From positions 216,455-280,454 of the forward strand of contig BDDD01002372.1 in the NCBI GenBank assembly GCA_001972305.1: DNA of 64,000 bases. Direction: 5' to 3'. Under the pieces are notes generated by a model. That model was not told the DNA's origin. It made no database searches and saw nothing but the letters and a program-made list of their open reading frames with translations. The translations under genes were made by a program, and so were the position numbers. Numbering within the stretch: position 1 is the first letter of the stretch; each line of letters begins with the position of its first letter. This DNA is from Cephalotus follicularis (taxonomy: Eukaryota > Streptophyta > Magnoliopsida > Oxalidales > Cephalotaceae). This document shows positions 10,891-22,074 of this stretch, one piece after another.

Positions 10891-12822
10891 ATGACTGAGT
10901 GGGTACGCGGCTCAAATAACCGTCTCGAGCGAAACAATCCACAACCACAAATGGCAGACGAACGACCACTCCAAACTTTGTGCGATAGATTCTATCCCGC
11001 GAGGACAGCGCAACCATCCTATATCCTGTTGCCCGCACCTAATGGGAACAATTTTGAGTTAAAATCACAGTTCATTAGCATGCTCCCGCACTTTCATGGT
11101 TTACCCAATGAGGATGCATATCTCTTCCTTCGCGAGTTCGAGGAGGTATGCGCCCTCATGAAACTTCAACAACTCTCGGATGACGCTATTAAATTATGTT
11201 TCATAAATTTTTCTCTGAAAGATGGAGCTAAAAAGTGGCTCTACAGTCTCCCTAATGGTTCTATTTCTACATGGGACCATTTCACCGTCTCGTTCCTAAA
11301 GAAATTTTTTCCTCTTCATAAAACCAATAAACTTAGGAATGACATTCTCCAGTTTCGTCAAAAACCCAGTGAATCATTTTCTAGGTGCATGGAACGTTTT
11401 AAGGATCTTCTCTTAGAGTGTCCTCATCATGGTTTGAACACGTGGCATTTATGCCAAATCATCTATGAAGGCATTGATTACCAGACCAAGCAATTGGTCG
11501 AATCTATGTGTCCCGATGGGTTTACCTCGTACATTAATGAAAATGAGGCATGGAATTTCCTTTTAGATTTGGGTGAGCGAACTAGAGAATGGGAGTCAGC
11601 TCAAGTTTCCGAGAGAGCTATACCAAATAAAGGGTACGTTGTAGAAGGAGCAGTTGCTAAGGATGCACAGCTAGAAAGTCTCGTGACTAGACTTGAATCG
11701 CTAATTAGGGGTTCCACACAAGTAAATCAAATCGATCAAAGCACCCCTATGTGTTCTTGGTGTCAGTCCCCAAATCATGTTTTTGAAGAATGCCAAATTT
11801 ATATTGACAATCAATATGCTCCTGAGAATGTGTCTGCTATGAACCAATACAACCCGTATAGTAACACTTACAATCCGGGTTGGCGAAATCATCCAAACTT
11901 CTCATGGAGTCAAGGGAAAAACATGCGAGGACAATGAAGCTTATCGGGGCAGCCTTCTAGCGTTGGTGCCCCACCTCCACACTTTTTGGGACAACCTTCG
12001 AGCTTCCCTAGCCAGTCTGCACCACAACAGACATTTCCAAGGGTCTCCCAAAATTCGAACACTAGTCGACCATCCTTCCTACCACAAAATCAATTCTTAA
12101 GTCAACAGACAGCAAGTTTGCCAAACCAAAGGGATGATACAACTAGGATTTCGTCGCTAGAAAAGAGCATGGAACTTCTAATGAGCACCATGATGACTAG
12201 TCAGCATAACATGGAAAAACAAATTTCACAACTAGCATCAGCTCTGCACGAAAGAAAAAAAGGAAAAATCCCCTCACAACCTGACCCGAATCCTAGGACT
12301 GCCTTAAACCATTCCGTTCAAATCAAACAACCTGTAAATCCGCAAAATTCAGCTTCCTCCTCAGGTCCATCAAAACAAGTTTTTGTCCTAAGGAGTGGAA
12401 ATGAATACCATCCAGCGGATCAAAAGGAGAACGTGAGCGAGCAAATGGAGGAATCCTTGGCGCAAGAGAATTTTCAAGAACCATTGGGTGACTCATCGGT
12501 GCAACCAATACAATTGAATGCGCACGATGAATTGAGAAAGGAGAATGAGGACGAGAAGAAGAAACAACCGGTCGAGGAGCCAAAGCGTTCATTTGACCCA
12601 CCAGCTCCCTTTCCAAAAAGATTACAAAACAAGAAAGCCCCAGCAATGGAGAAGATCATCGAAACATTTAAGCAAGTCCAAATCAATATTCCATTGCTTG
12701 AAGCCATTGAACAGGTGCCCTCTTACGCAAAAGTCCTTAAAGACTTATGCACTAAAAAGAGGATCCTTCATACTCCGAAAAAGGCTTTCTTGGCAGCCAA
12801 CATTAGTGCACTGTTTTCGTAA
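10891..12822 (+). pseudogene. gag: Athila-1 gag (capsid and nucleocapsid), two in-frame stops
   Basis: The ATG at 10891 opens a frame reading through the retrotransposon gag core. Landmarks are FELKSQFISMLPHFHGLP near residue 50, KKWLYSLP near residue 112, and a CX2CX4HX4C zinc knuckle CSWCQSPNHVFEEC near residue 287. A TGA at 11935-11937 and a TAA at 12820-12822 break the frame, which otherwise continues from 10891 into the protease at 12829 without a shift. The region after the knuckle is Gln/Pro/Ser-rich and then charged. Gag packages element RNA. The homologous Athila-2 copy reads CAA where the TAA now stands, so that stop is a C-to-T change. Confidence 0.92.
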
Positions 12823-12828
12823 CCCACA

Positions 12829-13979
12829 ATGCGAAAGTATAAAGATCCTGGCTGCCCGACAATCTCTTGTGTTATTGGAAACACAAAAATTGAGCATGCC
12901 TTGCTCGATTTAGGAGCAAGTGTGAATTTATTGCCATCATCGATTTATGAGAAGCTCGGACTAGGAGAGTTAAGACCAACCACGATGACATTGCAATTAG
13001 CGGATAGGTCTGTGAAGGTACCGCGAGGGAAAATCGAGGATGTGTTGTTAAAGGTTGGAGAGTTTTTCTTTCCTGTCGACTTCATCATCTTAGACACCCA
13101 GCCTGTTGCAAACTTAAATGATCAAATTCCAGTTATCCTTGGTAGACCTTTCCTAGCGACAAGTAATGCGTTAATCAATTGCCGAAATGGTCGGATGAAA
13201 TTAAGTTTCAGAAATACGTCCATGGATTTTAAAGTTTTTTGCTTGGGTAAGCATTCTGCTGATTTTGATGAATTGAACGCAATCCATGCATTTCTCGATT
13301 ATATTAATACACACTTCGACATTGATTTTGATGGAAATTTTAATGAGTGCATGCGGGATTTAGAGGATGTTGATGGAGGTGATTTTGTTGATGCATTTAG
13401 TATGCAGCCATTAGAGCCAGTGGGCCCCTTGTCCACATCCGTACCTAAACCATCAATTGAGGAGCCTCCGAAACTTGAACTCAAAGAATTGCCCTCTACA
13501 TTGAAATACTCGTTTCTCGGTGAAAACCAAACTCTTCCTGTTATTATTTCATCTGATCTTACTACCAGTCAGGAAGAGGAGGTTATTGACCTACTCAAAG
13601 AAAATAAAGAGGCAATTGGTTGGACGATGGCTGACATCAAAGGAATTAGCCCTTCCATTTGCGAGCATCGCATAAATTTCATAGAAAGATCCAAACCTTC
13701 TAGGGAACCTCAGCGAAGAGCAAATCCTTTGATGAAAGAGGCCATACAAAAAGAAATCTTGAAGTGGCTGGACAATGAGATCATTTATCCCATTTCGGAT
13801 AGTCAATGGGTGAGTCCAGTCCAGTTGTCCCAAAGAAATCCGGAGTAACGGTAGTGCAATCCTCCACCGATGATTTACTTCCTAAGAAAATTCAAACTGG
13901 ATGGAGGGTGTGCATTGACTACCGAAAGTTGAATACAGCAACCTGGAAGGATCATTTTCCACTTTCGTTTATCGATTAA
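12829..13979 (+). pseudogene. pol: Athila-1 protease and RT N-terminus
   Basis: In frame with gag, this encodes an aspartic protease with the Athila-type active site LLDLGASVNLLP (Asp codon 12907-12909) and the C-terminal VILGRPFLATSNALIN motif. A linker and the start of RT follow (WLDNEIIYPISDSQWVSPV). A one-base frameshift near 13815-13830 ends the open frame at 13848. The RT continues in another frame with the WRVCIDYRKLN motif near 13907-13935, up to a TAA at 13977-13979. The protease would cut Gag-Pol. Frame damage means no product now. Confidence 0.9.
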
Positions 13980-15000
13980 ATGCTAGATAGGTTAGCTGGT
14001 CATGAGTATTATTGTTTTCTCGTTGGGTACAATGGATACAATCAAATTCCCATCGCTCCACAAGATCAAGAGAAAACCACGTTCACATGCCCTTTCGGAA
14101 CATTTGCTTACCGACGCATGCCGTTTGGCCTTTGCAATGCCCTTGCTACCTTTCAAAGGTGCATGATGAATATTTTCTCTGACATGGTGGAAGGCTTTCT
14201 TGAAGTTCTTATGGATGACTTTTCTGTGCATGGTTCCTCATTTTCTGAATGCCTTCATCACCAAAAATTAGTACTCGAAAGAATTCGAGAGAAGAATTTG
14301 GTGGTTAATTGGGAAAAATGCAATTTCATGGTAAAGAAGGGGATCGTTCTTGGACATGTAGTGTCAAAAGAAGGAATTCAAGTAGATAAAGCAAAAATTG
14401 AAGTCATCAAGCATTTGCCTCCACCCCGCAATGTGAAAGATATCCGAGCATTCCTCGGACATGCTGGTTTTTATCGAAGGTTCATCAAGGATTTTAGCAA
14501 GGTAGCACGCCCTTTGACTTCGCTCCTAGTGAAAGATCAAGATTTTGTTTTCTCTGATGAGTGCCTTATAGCATTTAACCACTTAAAAAAGGAGCTCACT
14601 TCCGCTCCTATCATTCAGACACCTATTTGGACTGAGCCTTTTGAGATCATGTGCGATGCTTCCGATAGTGCCATTGGAGCGGTTCTCGGTCAAAGAATGA
14701 ATAAATTGCCTCATCTATTATGCAAGTAGGACCCTTTCCGACGCGCAATTGAATTACAGGACCACTGAGAAGGAATTTTTAGCTGTGGTCTTCGCACTTG
14801 AGAAATTTCGTTGATATCTTTTAGGATCACATGTCATCGTGTATACTGATCATGCTGCGATTCGGCATCTCATGATTAAAAAGGATGCAAAAGCGCGTCT
14901 CATCCGTTGGGTTCTGCTCCTTCAAGAATTTGACGTTGAAATTCGAGACAAGAAAGGAACTAGGAATTTGGTAGCCGACCATCTATCTTGACTTTCCAAT
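13980..15000 (+). pseudogene. pol: Athila-1 reverse transcriptase and RNase H
   Basis: The open part (13980-14729) holds RT motifs YNQIPIAPQDQEKTTFTCPFG, then MPFGLCNA and the catalytic LMDDFSVHG. The first catalytic Asp (usually FLDGYSGY) is replaced by Val in FLVGYNGY. The thumb and connection follow (FLGHVVSKEGIQVDKAK, HAGFYRRFIKDF). A frameshift near 14705-14725 leads into RNase H ([21 protein letters not shown]), with stops at 14812-14814 and 14989-14991. Together with the frameshifts, loss of the catalytic Asp shows a dead copy. Confidence 0.9.
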
Positions 15001-15002
15001 AC

Positions 15003-16073
15003 ACCCGAGGTCCATGGTCTGATTAATGAAAGTTTTCCTGATGAGCAGATTATGCGCGTTGAGAGCGAACCATGGTATGCGGACATAGTGAATTATCTTG
15101 TTACGGGAAGTGTACCCTCAGAATGGTCCGCTCAAATTAGGCATAGGTTTCTGTCGCAAGCAAAACATTTTTATTGGGATGATCCTTATCTTTTTAAAGC
15201 ATGTCCAGATTTAATTTTGCGACGGTGTGTTCCTGATCATAAGCATCGCTCAATTCTATCTTTTTGTCATGATCAAGCATGTGGTGGTCATTTCGGCCCG
15301 ACCAAGACAGCGGCTAAGGTTTTACAATGTGGTTTCTATTGGCCACTATTTTTAAAGATGCATTTCAGTACTGTAAGGCTTGTGCTTCGTGTCAAGCTTT
15401 AGGCCGTGTGACGAAACGAAATATGATGCCTTTGACACCGATTTTGACGGTTGAGATCTTTGATGTGTGGGGTATTGATTTTATGGGTCCGTTTCCCAAT
15501 TCATTTGGGAACTTATACATCCTTCTAGCTGTTGATTATGTTTTGAAGTGGATAGAGGCGATTCCTTGTCGAACCAATGACAACTCCATCATTGTTAAAT
15601 TTCTCAAGGAACATATTTTTTCTCGTTTTGGCACCCCACGTGCCATTATCAGTGATAGGGGTACTCATTTTTGCAATCGTTCTTTTGAAGCTCTTATGAA
15701 GAGATATGGGATCACTCACAAGCTCGCCACACCATATCATCCCCAAACAAGTGGCCAAGTTGAGGTATCTAACCACTAAATCAAGCAAATTCTCAAAAAA
15801 ATAGTCAACCCCAATAGAAAGGATTGGTCCACGTGACTTGTGGATGCTTTATGGGCTTATTGAACCGCTTTCAAAACTAACCTTGGTCAATCTCCCTACC
15901 GTCTTGTGTATGGTAAAGCTTGTCATCTTCCCGTGGAGTTAGAACATCGAGCATTTTGGGCTATTAAGCAATTTAATTTTGATCGTTCCATTGCGGGTAG
16001 TCATCGTGCTCTTCAATTATCTGAGTTAGAAGAAATTCGAAATGACGCGTATGACAACGTGAAACCTATTTGA
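15003..16073 (+). pseudogene. pol: Athila-1 integrase, C-terminally truncated
   Basis: The N-terminal zinc-binding part (HDQACGGHFGPTKT, then CKACASC after a frameshift near 15355) is followed by the catalytic core. The core shows [17 protein letters not shown] and [14 protein letters not shown], the D, D and E regions of retroviral-type integrases. Stops occur at about 15777, 15835 and 15861. The frame ends near 16060 after NDAYDNVKP, where coding sequence jumps directly into 3' tail sequence. The Athila-3 copy at 60478-60822 continues for about 60 more residues, so the C-terminal end has been deleted here. Confidence 0.9.
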
Positions 16074-16376
16074 TTCGAGTAATTAAACATTATGGGTGTT
16101 CTACACCTAGTTTCTTAAAGCCTACTAGTTTGAGAGTAACTGGTCGAAAGCTCGCTACATGGATCTTATAGAAAGCTTAAGAGGCTAAGACATATAAAAA
16201 ATATATAAATAAATTTACTTCTTTGAATTCAGTCTTAGTCTGTAGCCTATTTGATTCGAGTAATTAAACCTTAGGGGTGTTCTACACCTAGTTCCTTAAA
16301 GCCAACTGGTTTGAGAGTAACTGGTCGAAAGCTCGCTACATGGATCTTATAGAAAGCTTAAGAGGAAAAGACATTG
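16062..16376 (+). repeat. Direct duplication in Athila-1 3' tail, period about 181 bases
   Basis: The block starting CCTATTTGATTCGAGTAATT occurs at about 16064 and again at about 16245. Each copy includes the GGTGTTCTACACCTAG stem and a segment ending AGAAAGCTTAAGAGG. The first copy abuts truncated integrase, so the duplication and the deletion may share one event. Athila-2 (39487-39620) and Athila-3 (59787-59935) each have one copy. Confidence 0.85.
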
Positions 16377-16431
16377 CACAAATTTAAAAGATGGTAAAAG
16401 AAAAAAAAAGAAAAGAAAAAGAAAAAAATGG

Positions 16432-16480
<49 letters not shown>

Positions 16481-16960
16481 TGAGTGCTTAAGTTCTTTTG
16501 TCTGACTCCGAAGTAGGATTTTGTGTTGTTGCGAATGCATATCTTGATTGGTCATTAATGGTGGAATAATAAAATAATTTGCTAGAAGTTCGTTAATTGA
16601 GATGTGTTTTGATTCTAGAACTTGGAACGAGATAATAAAGTTCAAGTATGGGGGTGTTTTATGAATTTTTGAGTATAGATACATTTTACTTATTTTCAAA
16701 GTTTTGATGAACTGAATTTTGTGTGTTTATTCGCTGGAAAACACTCACGAGACAAAACTCGTCCACTAGGGCTATCTAGGGGTTTAACGGCTTGTTGCAT
16801 AAGCTAAATGCAATCATGATTCCTACGAAAGTGAGTTAGGTTTTTGTTTATGTTCTTGTGTGTGCATTTAGTTTTTGTTTTTGTGTTTGCATGTGTTTTC
16901 TGGTTTTTACTTTCTATTTTGTTTGCTCGAGGACAAGCAAAGTTTAAGTATGGGAGTATT
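16377..16960 (+). other. Athila-1 3' non-coding tail and polypurine region
   Basis: No gene is seen, and no env-like frame remains. The tail contains a purine run at 16390-16428, a (TA)n(TG)n microsatellite at 16432-16486, and the pre-LTR region GAGGACAAGCAAAG...AAGTATGGGAGTATT (16930-16960), which is the likely polypurine primer zone. Confidence 0.7.
16432..16486 (+). repeat. (TA)n(TG)n microsatellite
   Basis: A pure TA run passes into a pure TG run and then TGAG. The His-Thr repeat peptide that appears in translation is an artefact of this tract. Confidence 0.95.
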
Positions 16961-18394
16961 TGTTTAGCATAAAAATGTGTTGTTTTTAATGATTTATTTG
17001 TAATATTTTTATGCTTGGAATAGACTACTTTGGTTGTGTTATATTGATTTTCAGGTACAAGTGCAAAAGGACCAAAGTGCAAGAATACTACCCAAAGTTG
17101 TGTAATTTAGAGCTTGAAAGTGTAAAGATTGAAGAATTGACAAATTCTGCGGAAAAAGAGCAAAACGCGTCGATGTCTTTCATAGGGATCGACGTCTTTT
17201 CTGGGTTTGCATTAAACGCATCGATGTCTTTTATTGGGGATCGATGTTCTGTCTGGAAATTACAACTTATCTTCAAGAGCTATGAAAAAGGCATCGACAT
17301 CTTTCATCAAACAGATCGACGTCTTTGTGCAAATTCGACCTGTAACTTTTGGATCAAAACGCATCGACATCTTTCATCATAGGGATCGATGTCTATTATG
17401 CGCATCTCAGCAAAACGTGATTCTTTACAAAACGCGTCGATGTCCAACCAAAGGCGTCGACGTCTTCTTCTGCAACAGAAATAGAAAGTTAGGTTTTTTG
17501 CCAGATTTTGTAATTAGGATTGATTTATTTTCGTTTTTGATCAATTTTGTAGTATAAAAACAATACATGGCCGGCCAAGAGAGTGTGTAGAGGTTGGTAG
17601 AAACCCTATTTTTCTTTATCAATTTTAGTCTGTTTTACAATGTTTAGGAGCTAAACTTTTCAAGGTTTTGGGGAAGAACAAAGCCTAGATTGTTATTGTT
17701 TCAATTCCATCAATAAAAATCCTTGAATATTTGATTTGTTCTTCAATATTTCTGCCTTCGCATACACTTTGTCAGTCTGATTAAAATCCACAAACATCTT
17801 GTCGGTGAAGCTGAAAATTGGTGAATAAATGGCGTTTAATGCAATCAACGGAGTCTACTCATACGATTTGTCACAACGAACACACTTCGTATAGACCTAG
17901 CATGTCTACTCATACGTCTTGCCGCCGTTGCCGTACTTCGTATAGACCTAGCATGTCTACTCATACGTCTTGTCATCACTGTCGCACTCCGTCTAGACCT
18001 AGCTGCCGCTGGTTATCAAGGTATGATCATTCAATTAAATGGAATAGTTCAATGAATCTATGGTGAGTTTCTATACCCTAAAACCGCTTTTTAATTATAT
18101 ATTTTCTTCACTTCTATTCATTGTTTTGATTCGTCTTAAAATTGCATGCTCTATTTCTTGGTATTTCGAATTCAGTGTCCTTAACATTCGAAGTCTTAAT
18201 TTCCTGTTTTGATTATTTATTTTATTTTGCATAATTAGGAATAGTTTTTAATAGTTTACTTCAAATTTGGTATACTTCGCCTACGTTGGATAGATTATAA
18301 CTAGTTTAACGTTTCCCTGCGTTCGACCCGTTACTGCATGATCCGTGCACTTGCGGCTATAAATTTTAAAACATTCTTTCTAAATCACTGAACA
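16961..18394 (+). mobile_element. Athila-1 3' LTR
   Basis: The 1434-base LTR begins TGTTTAGCATAAAAATG and ends CACTGAACA. It carries the palindrome cluster (17166-17465), TATA-like box (17553-17560) and three 51-base units. It is followed by target duplication CTTGC (18395-18399) and then the rest of the Tekay-A LTR. Confidence 0.93.
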
Positions 18395-18552
18395 CTTGCC
18401 CTAGGTTCACTTGAACCTACACTATCCAGAAACAGTCATAAAAAAGAAAATATGATAATATCATATACATGATATGCCATCCATCAGTAAAATACCGTAC
18501 TATACCATATATAAATACAAACAACACATACATCCATAACCCGGGGCTTAAA
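18395..18552 (-). mobile_element. Tekay-A 3' LTR, remaining end
   Basis: It resumes with CTTGCCCTAGGTTCACTTGAACC, aligning to 25673-25828 of the 5' LTR, and ends CCGGGGCTTAAA where the other LTR has GGGGCTTACA. Confidence 0.9.
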
Positions 18553-18566
18553 TCCTTCACTCCTTA
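18553..18566 (-). other. Tekay-A polypurine tract
   Basis: On the minus strand the purine-rich TAAGGAGTGAAGGA abuts the LTR start. This is the expected plus-strand primer site. Confidence 0.75.
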
Positions 18567-19995
18567 GAGAAATCTTGTCATGAGATTCCGTAAGATCAAA
18601 AGAAGTGAGGATATAATGATCGTATGTCATCCTCACGCTCTTATGTCGCTTCCTCAAACCCATGATACTGCCATAACACATTAACCAAAGCGATACTCTT
18701 GTTCCTTAACTGCTTGATTCGGTGATCTAGGATCTGCACAGGTGTCTCCTAAAAACTCATATATGCCCGTAAATCCAACGGCTCAAGCTGTAGCATGTGC
18801 GAAGGATCTGGATGATACTTCCTCAATATCGATACATTGATGGCATTGTGCACCTCTGACAAGCTGGGCGGTAAGGCAAGTCTGTAGGCAACTGCACCTA
18901 CTCTCTTAAAGATCTCAAAAGGTCCTATATACCGTGGGGCTAACTTTCCTTTCTTGCCAAATGTCGTAATTCCTTTTGTTGGTGAAACTTTGAGGAACAC
19001 ATGATCTTCCACTGAGAACTCTAAGTCTCACATTCGCTGATTTTCACAACTCTTCTGTCGACTTTGGGCCATTAGAAACCTTTCCCTGATAACCCTGACC
19101 TTCTCTGATGTCTCTTGCACAAGTTTGGGCCATAAGAGACTTTACTCACCTACCTCAAACCAACAAACTGGAGTTCTACACTTCCAACCATAAAGGGCCT
19201 CAAACGGTGCCATACCAATACTGGCCGGATAACTTTTGTTGTAAGAGAAATCCACTAAAGGTAAATGCTCATCCCAACTGCCACCCCAATCCTTCACACA
19301 TGCTCGGAGCATATCCTCAAGAGTCTGAATTGTCCGCTCAGACTGACCATCTATCTGGTGATAAAAACCTATACCGAAGCTTAATTGAGTACCAAAAGCT
19401 GCTTGCAGTTTCTTCCAAAACTACGAAGTAAACCATGGGTCCATGTCGTACACAACGCTGACTGGTACTCCGTGAAACCTAACAATCTCTCTAGTATACA
19501 AGGATGTCAACTGTTCAGGAGAATAAATCATCTTGACTGCTAGAAAATATGCAGACTTCGTAAAGCGATCAACAATAACTCATATGGCATCGCGGTTAGT
19601 CCTCGTCCTTGGTAACCCTGTCACGATATCCATCGTGATGTGCTCCCATTTTCACTGTGCTACTGGCAACGGCTGAAGCAACCCAACTGGCCTCTGGTGT
19701 TCTACCTTAACTTACTGACAAATCAGGCTAGAAGAAACATACTCTTCTATCTCCCTCTTCATGTCATTCCACCAATAATTGAGCTTCAAGCCTCGGTGCG
19801 ATACGCCTGGGACAAGAGGTCATCTTTCATCTCCTTACTGCTAGGAACACAAACTCTGCCACAAAACCTTATCAATCCATCACTATGAAGCGAGAACTCA
19901 GATCTCAACCCTCCTTGACCATCTAATGCAACTTTGAGCAAGCCTCTATCCATACCCTGAGCCACTCTGATTCTATCCAACAACCTCTATTGTGC
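18567..19995 (-). pseudogene. pol: Tekay-A integrase with GPY/F module and chromodomain remnant
   Basis: On the minus strand, from about 19990 downward, fragments read as integrase: HITMDIVTGLPRTRTNRDAI, VIVDRFTKSAYF, WKKLQAAFGTQLSF and a DGQSERTIQTLEDMLRAC segment with the catalytic Glu. The open piece 19012-18749 is the GPY/F module (VEDHVFLKVSPTKG, KLAPRYIGPFEI, then VFHxS-like SEVHNAINVSILRKYHPDP). Below it, to about 18605, a decayed chromodomain reads ALVNVLWQYHG and EEATSSREDDIRSLYPHFF. The chromodomain places the element in the chromoviral branch, whose integrases target heterochromatin. Many stops are present. Confidence 0.88.
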
Positions 19996-20009
19996 TTGAA
20001 TCTGAGCAA

Positions 20010-21245
20010 CCATCAAGCAAGCTAATCGACGACTCAAGGCGTCTGCAACCACATTAGCTTTGCCTGGGTAGTACTGTATCTCACAGTTGTAGTTATTAAG
20101 CAACTCCATCCATCTCCTTTGTCTCATATTCAGGTCCTTTTAGGAGAAAGGGTGATTCAAACTTTTATGGTCTGTGTACACATCAAACTTGGTAACATAC
20201 AAGTAGTGCCTCCATTTGCATAGTGCAAAGACTATCGCTGCCAACTCTAGATCATGTGTGGGATAACTCTCCTCATGAGGCTTCAACTTCCTTGAGGCAT
20301 AGACAATCACCTTCCCATACTACATCAAAACACAATCCAAACCGTTCCTTGATGCATCACTGTACACAACAAAGCCCTCATTTCCCTCTGGCAAGGCCAA
20401 GATCGACACGGAAATCAAATGGTGTTTTAACTCCTTGAAACACCCTTCACAACTGTCATCCCATACAAACACTGCCTTTTTCTGTATCAATCGGGTCAAA
20501 GGTGTAGCTATCCGTGAGAATCCTTTGACAAAATGGCTGCAATACCTTGCTAAGCCCAAGAAACTACAGACTTTTGTCACATTTGTTTGTCGTCTCCAAT
20601 CCCTTACAACATCTATCTTTGCTGGGTCCATTGATAAACCAGCACCGGGGATAACGTGAACAAGAAAAGCCACCTCTGACAACAAAGACTCACATTTGCT
20701 GAACTCGGCAAACAACTATTGGCCTCTCAAAACCTGCAATGCCAAGTAAAAATGCTTCCCATGCTCCTGCATAGTCCTGGAATACACCAATATATCATCG
20801 ATAAAGACTACGATGAACTGGTCAAGATATGGACTAAACACCCTTTTCAAAAGGCTCATGAACGTAGCAAGGGCATTGGTCACCCGAAACGGCATTACAA
20901 CGAACTCAAAGTGTCAATACCTTGACCTGAAGGCTGTCTTTGGAACATCTTCGGCTCTAACTCTAAGTAGGTGATGTCCCGACCTCAAATCCAACTTGGA
21001 GAACACTGAAGAACCTCTCAACTAGTCAAACAATTCATCAATATGTGGTAGCGAGTACTTGTTTTTAACAATAACCCTGTTGAGCTGCCGATAATCGATG
21101 CACATCCATAGGGATCAATCCTTTTCTTCATAAACATAACCGCCCAAGGGGAAACACTCGTTCTTATAAAACCTCTATCGAGGAACTCCTACAACTAAAG
21201 TTTTAACTCCTTCAACTCTGCGTGTGCCATTCATTAAAGAGCTAT
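20010..21245 (-). pseudogene. pol: Tekay-A reverse transcriptase and RNase H
   Basis: Minus-strand motifs in order are [36 protein letters not shown], the intact catalytic FIDDILVYS (about 20776-20822), FLGLARYCSHFVKGFS, then RNase H VVYSDASRNGLDCVLM (about 20320-20370) and VVADALSR (about 20015). Stops appear throughout, for example within KKD*SLW and before LFAEFSKCES. The open piece 20715-20320 spans the RT thumb and the start of RNase H. Confidence 0.9.
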
Positions 21246-21313
21246 CGATATCGATGTTGTCCCTGGTAGGAGATCAATAACAAACTCTGTATCCCTCTCT
21301 GGAGATAAGGACG

Positions 21314-21883
21314 TCAACTCCTCCAAAAACATATCCAGAAACTCACTGGCACTGGGACATCATCCAACCTTGGTACCCATTTCCTACTATCCGTCACATG
21401 TCCTAGGTATCCATTGCAACCCTGTCTCATAAGCCTGTCAGTATAAAGAGCCGATATCATCTGAACTGGCTGGTACTCTAAGGTCCCAATAAACTGGAAT
21501 TGAGACTGTCTCTGCATGCTGAAGGTCACGATATTCCTATAATAATCCACTTGAGCATAATGTGCTGCTAACCAATCAATACCTAGGATTACATCCAACT
21601 CATCCATCGGTAACACTATAAGATCGACCATCAAGATACGATCGGTGATCTCTATGACGCAAGACTTACACACCCATTCGTAATAGATAGGTTCTCCTAC
21701 TGGGGTGCTCACTTCCATAAAAAAAGGTAAGGATTCAGATTCCACATTGATATAGCATAGAAAATGCAATGCAATGTATGAATGTGATGAACCCGGATTT
21801 ATGAGAGTCCGTGCTATATGCTGAGAGATACAAATAGTACCTCCTATAACTGAAGCAGATCCTGTTGCAACTGTCTGGTCCAT
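21314..21883 (-). pseudogene. pol: Tekay-A aspartic protease
   Basis: The 189-codon open piece contains a retropepsin core. The active site, normally LIDSGSSHSYI, reads LINPGSSHSYI, so the catalytic Asp is Asn. Downstream are LPMDELDVILGIDWLAAHYAQVDY and the VTF strand, typical of chromoviral proteases. The frame runs on toward RT. The lost catalytic residue alone would inactivate it. Confidence 0.88.
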
Positions 21884-22074
21884 AGTAAAACCCTACCTTG
21901 CACTGTAGGTGTCGATCCCATAGGTTGTTTACCGTAATCCCCCTTAACAACAGAAGGTGAACTGGTACTAGGATGGCCCTGAACTGTTTTCCATAACCAT
22001 GGCCCTGCTGATAACCAATACTTAGGTTCTGCTGAGAACCTCACTGAGATCAACCGATATTCTATCCTTACTTG

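Larger units (their letters stand above)
9035..18394 (+). mobile_element. Complete Athila-1 (Ty3/gypsy) element nested in Tekay-A LTR
   Basis: It consists of 5' LTR 9035-10577, tRNA-Asp primer site 10584-10601, gag, PR-RT-RNase H-INT, a non-coding 3' tail and 3' LTR 16961-18394. The target duplication is CTTGT (9030-9034) and CTTGC (18395-18399), one mismatch. The related uninterrupted LTR at about 25668-25690 shows the empty-site context. By eye the first 390 bases of the two LTRs differ at about 3% of positions. Coding regions are close to full length but carry at least two in-frame stops in gag-PR and several in pol, and the 3' end of INT and any env-like gene are missing. Confidence 0.95.

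Noticed and set aside
12323..12707. Minus-strand frames opposite gag
   Set aside because: They are shadows of the Gln/Ser-rich gag region and have no family resemblance.
16358..16699. Minus-strand frame with His-Thr and Ile-Tyr runs
   Set aside because: It is produced by the (TA)n(TG)n microsatellite and the adjacent purine run.
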